A stretch of DNA of 6,051 bases, taken from positions 1-6,051 of the forward strand of contig CAMPJV010000170.1 of assembly GCA_946886975.1 (NCBI GenBank), written 5' to 3'. This document shows, piece after piece, positions 5,033 to 6,051 of the stretch. Within the stretch, counting starts at the first letter, position 1. Every line of letters begins with the position of its first letter. Below the pieces are notes generated by a model. It was not told the DNA's origin. It made no database searches and was given only the letters and a program-made list of their open reading frames with translations. The translations under genes and the position numbers were made by a program. Origin of the DNA: an uncultured Taibaiella sp. GTDB taxonomy: Bacteria; Bacteroidota; Bacteroidia; Chitinophagales; Chitinophagaceae.

Positions 5033-6051
5033 ATGCTGCCAAATAAAGACTACTCGGAAGAGTTTTACCAGATAGCCCTCACTTTTGTACCCGAAGTTGG
5101 CCCTAAGACAGCTCGTGCGTTGCTCTCCAGGTACTCTTCAGCCGAGGCCATTTTCAGAGCTAAAGCCCGGGAACTCGTCACCGTCGATGGCATGGGCGAA
5201 TACAAGGCCAAAATGTTTAAGGGGAAACAGATCTACGTCGAGGCTGAAAAGGAGCTGGAGTATTGTCTGAAGAATGACATCCGCCCCCTGTTCATGACCA
5301 ATCCTTCCTATCCCAAGCGTTTCATGAATTGTGACGATGCGCCCGTTCTTCTGTATTACAAAGGCCATGCGGAGCTAAACGCCTCCAAAGTAATTGCTGT
5401 TATAGGCACCAGGAAGCATACTGACTATGGTCAGCGAGCTACGGAAGATCTGGTTGAAGGTTTGCAGGGACTTGAAGATGTGATCGTTGTGAGCGGCCTA
5501 GCCCTGGGCATTGACACGGTAGCGCATAGGAGTTGTCTTAAACATGGCATACCCACAGTTGGTGTCGTGGGTCATGGGCTTGATATAGTTTATCCCTCTT
5601 CCAATAGACAACTTGCTAACGACATGTTGCAGCACGGTGGCCTGCTCACTGAGTTCCCCTCCGGCACAGCCCTGGACAGAAGTAACTTCCCCGTCAGGAA
5701 TAGGGTAGTAGCTGGCATGAGCGACATCACCATTCTTGTAGAAAGTGACATCAAAGGTGGCGGCATGATTACAGCATATGTAGCGCACAGTTACAACCGC
5801 GAGGTAGCTGCCTTTCCCGGTCGTGTCTATGATAGCAAATCCGGTGGACCAAATCACCTGATCAGGAAGAACATCGCTGCGATGATCACTAACGCCGACG
5901 ATCTCCTCGACCTGATGAACTGGGGCCGGCACGAAGGCCAGAAGGCAGTACAGAAGCAGCTATTCTTTGATCTCTCGCCCGAAGAACAGCAATTAGTAGA
6001 TCTGCTGAAAGAGAAAGATGCCATCCACTCCGACGAGCTCCTCCACCAGAC
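5033..6051 (+). CDS. dprA: DNA-processing protein DprA (Smf), 3' end cut by the window
   Basis: The frame stays open from ATG 5033 to the window edge, giving the first 339 residues. DprA binds incoming single-stranded DNA in the cytoplasm and loads RecA during natural transformation; it is also widespread in bacteria not known to be competent. The N-terminus (about residues 10-65) is a helix-hairpin-helix/SAM-like region with VPEVGPKTARALL. The Rossmann-like core follows, with IGTRKHTDYG (124-133), SGLALGIDTVAH (154-165), GHGLD (180-184), GGLLTEFPSGT, RNR (222-224) and KGGGMITA (241-248), then NREVAAFPG. This is the full expected motif order with no frameshift. From about residue 310, LSPEEQQLVDLLKEKDAIH begins the C-terminal winged-helix domain common in long DprA proteins, which runs off the edge; roughly 30-40 residues are probably missing. 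No in-frame ATG exists between 4976 and 5033, so 5033 is the likeliest start. No other competence gene is visible beside it. Confidence 0.95.
   Translation, partial: MLPNKDYSEEFYQIALTFVPEVGPKTARALLSRYSSAEAIFRAKARELVTVDGMGEYKAKMFKGKQIYVEAEKELEYCLKNDIRPLFMTNPSYPKRFMNCDDAPVLLYYKGHAELNASKVIAVIGTRKHTDYGQRATEDLVEGLQGLEDVIVVSGLALGIDTVAHRSCLKHGIPTVGVVGHGLDIVYPSSNRQLANDMLQHGGLLTEFPSGTALDRSNFPVRNRVVAGMSDITILVESDIKGGGMITAYVAHSYNREVAAFPGRVYDSKSGGPNHLIRKNIAAMITNADDLLDLMNWGRHEGQKAVQKQLFFDLSPEEQQLVDLLKEKDAIHSDELLHQ

Noticed and set aside
4974..5042. Upstream ATG at 5042 giving a 189-residue lipoprotein
   Set aside because: The extra 22 residues would bury the signal peptide inside the protein, span the candidate -7 box and overlap the dprA start. 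The ATG at 4976 gives a normal lipoprotein signal.
5498..5932. 144-codon minus-strand open frame opposite dprA
   Set aside because: It is antisense to conserved DprA motifs, has no recognisable domain and no start context, and is a shadow of the real coding strand.
1..6051. Mobile element, CRISPR array, phage or toxin-antitoxin signatures
   Set aside because: I saw no transposase or integrase motifs, no terminal inverted repeats, no regularly spaced repeats and no small paired genes. Gaps between genes are all under 70 bp and are accounted for.

Overview
The window looks like ordinary chromosome of a Gram-negative Bacteroidota, most likely Chitinophagaceae (Chitinophaga-like). This rests on a moderate GC content, the style of the LptF/LptG-type permease, LuxC-type acyl-CoA reductase, DUF6438 lipoprotein and DprA sequences, weak Shine-Dalgarno sites, and intergenic matches to the Bacteroidota -7 box TAnnTTTG. 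No taxonomic search was possible, so the family-level assignment is inference.

Layout. Positions 1-2989 hold three tightly coupled plus-strand genes for the envelope. They are the 3' part of an LptF/LptG (YjgP/YjgQ) permease entering from the left edge, a PAP2 membrane phosphatase overlapping it by 8 bp, and a GT39/ArnT-like polyprenyl-phosphate-dependent glycosyltransferase overlapping that by 4 bp (ATGA). A weak terminator-like hairpin overlaps the last stop codon. Positions 3002-3994 (minus) encode a short LuxC-family acyl-CoA reductase. It is divergent, across a 69-bp gap, from a 2[4Fe-4S] ferredoxin at 4064-4411 (plus). A clear intrinsic terminator at 4415-4445 separates the ferredoxin from a convergent DUF6438 lipoprotein gene (4473-4976, minus). 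That lipoprotein gene is divergent from dprA (5033 to the right edge, plus), with two opposed -7-like boxes packed into the 56-bp gap.

How the genes work together. The first three form a probable transcriptional and translational unit. Lipopolysaccharide export, dephosphorylation of a lipid phosphate, and sugar transfer to a periplasm-facing lipid fit together as lipid A or LPS remodelling, although neither enzyme's substrate can be read from the sequence. The reductase and ferredoxin may be linked in redox or fatty-acyl metabolism. The lipoprotein and dprA (DNA uptake/recombination) look like independent single genes.

I found no mobile element, CRISPR array, tRNA, rRNA, tandem repeat or convincing sign of horizontal transfer. 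I see no strong evidence for a wholly new system. The most interesting leads are the phosphatase/glycosyltransferase pair behind the LPS transporter gene, the short acyl-CoA reductase next to a ferredoxin with an enlarged inter-cluster insert, and the compact divergent promoter region before dprA.
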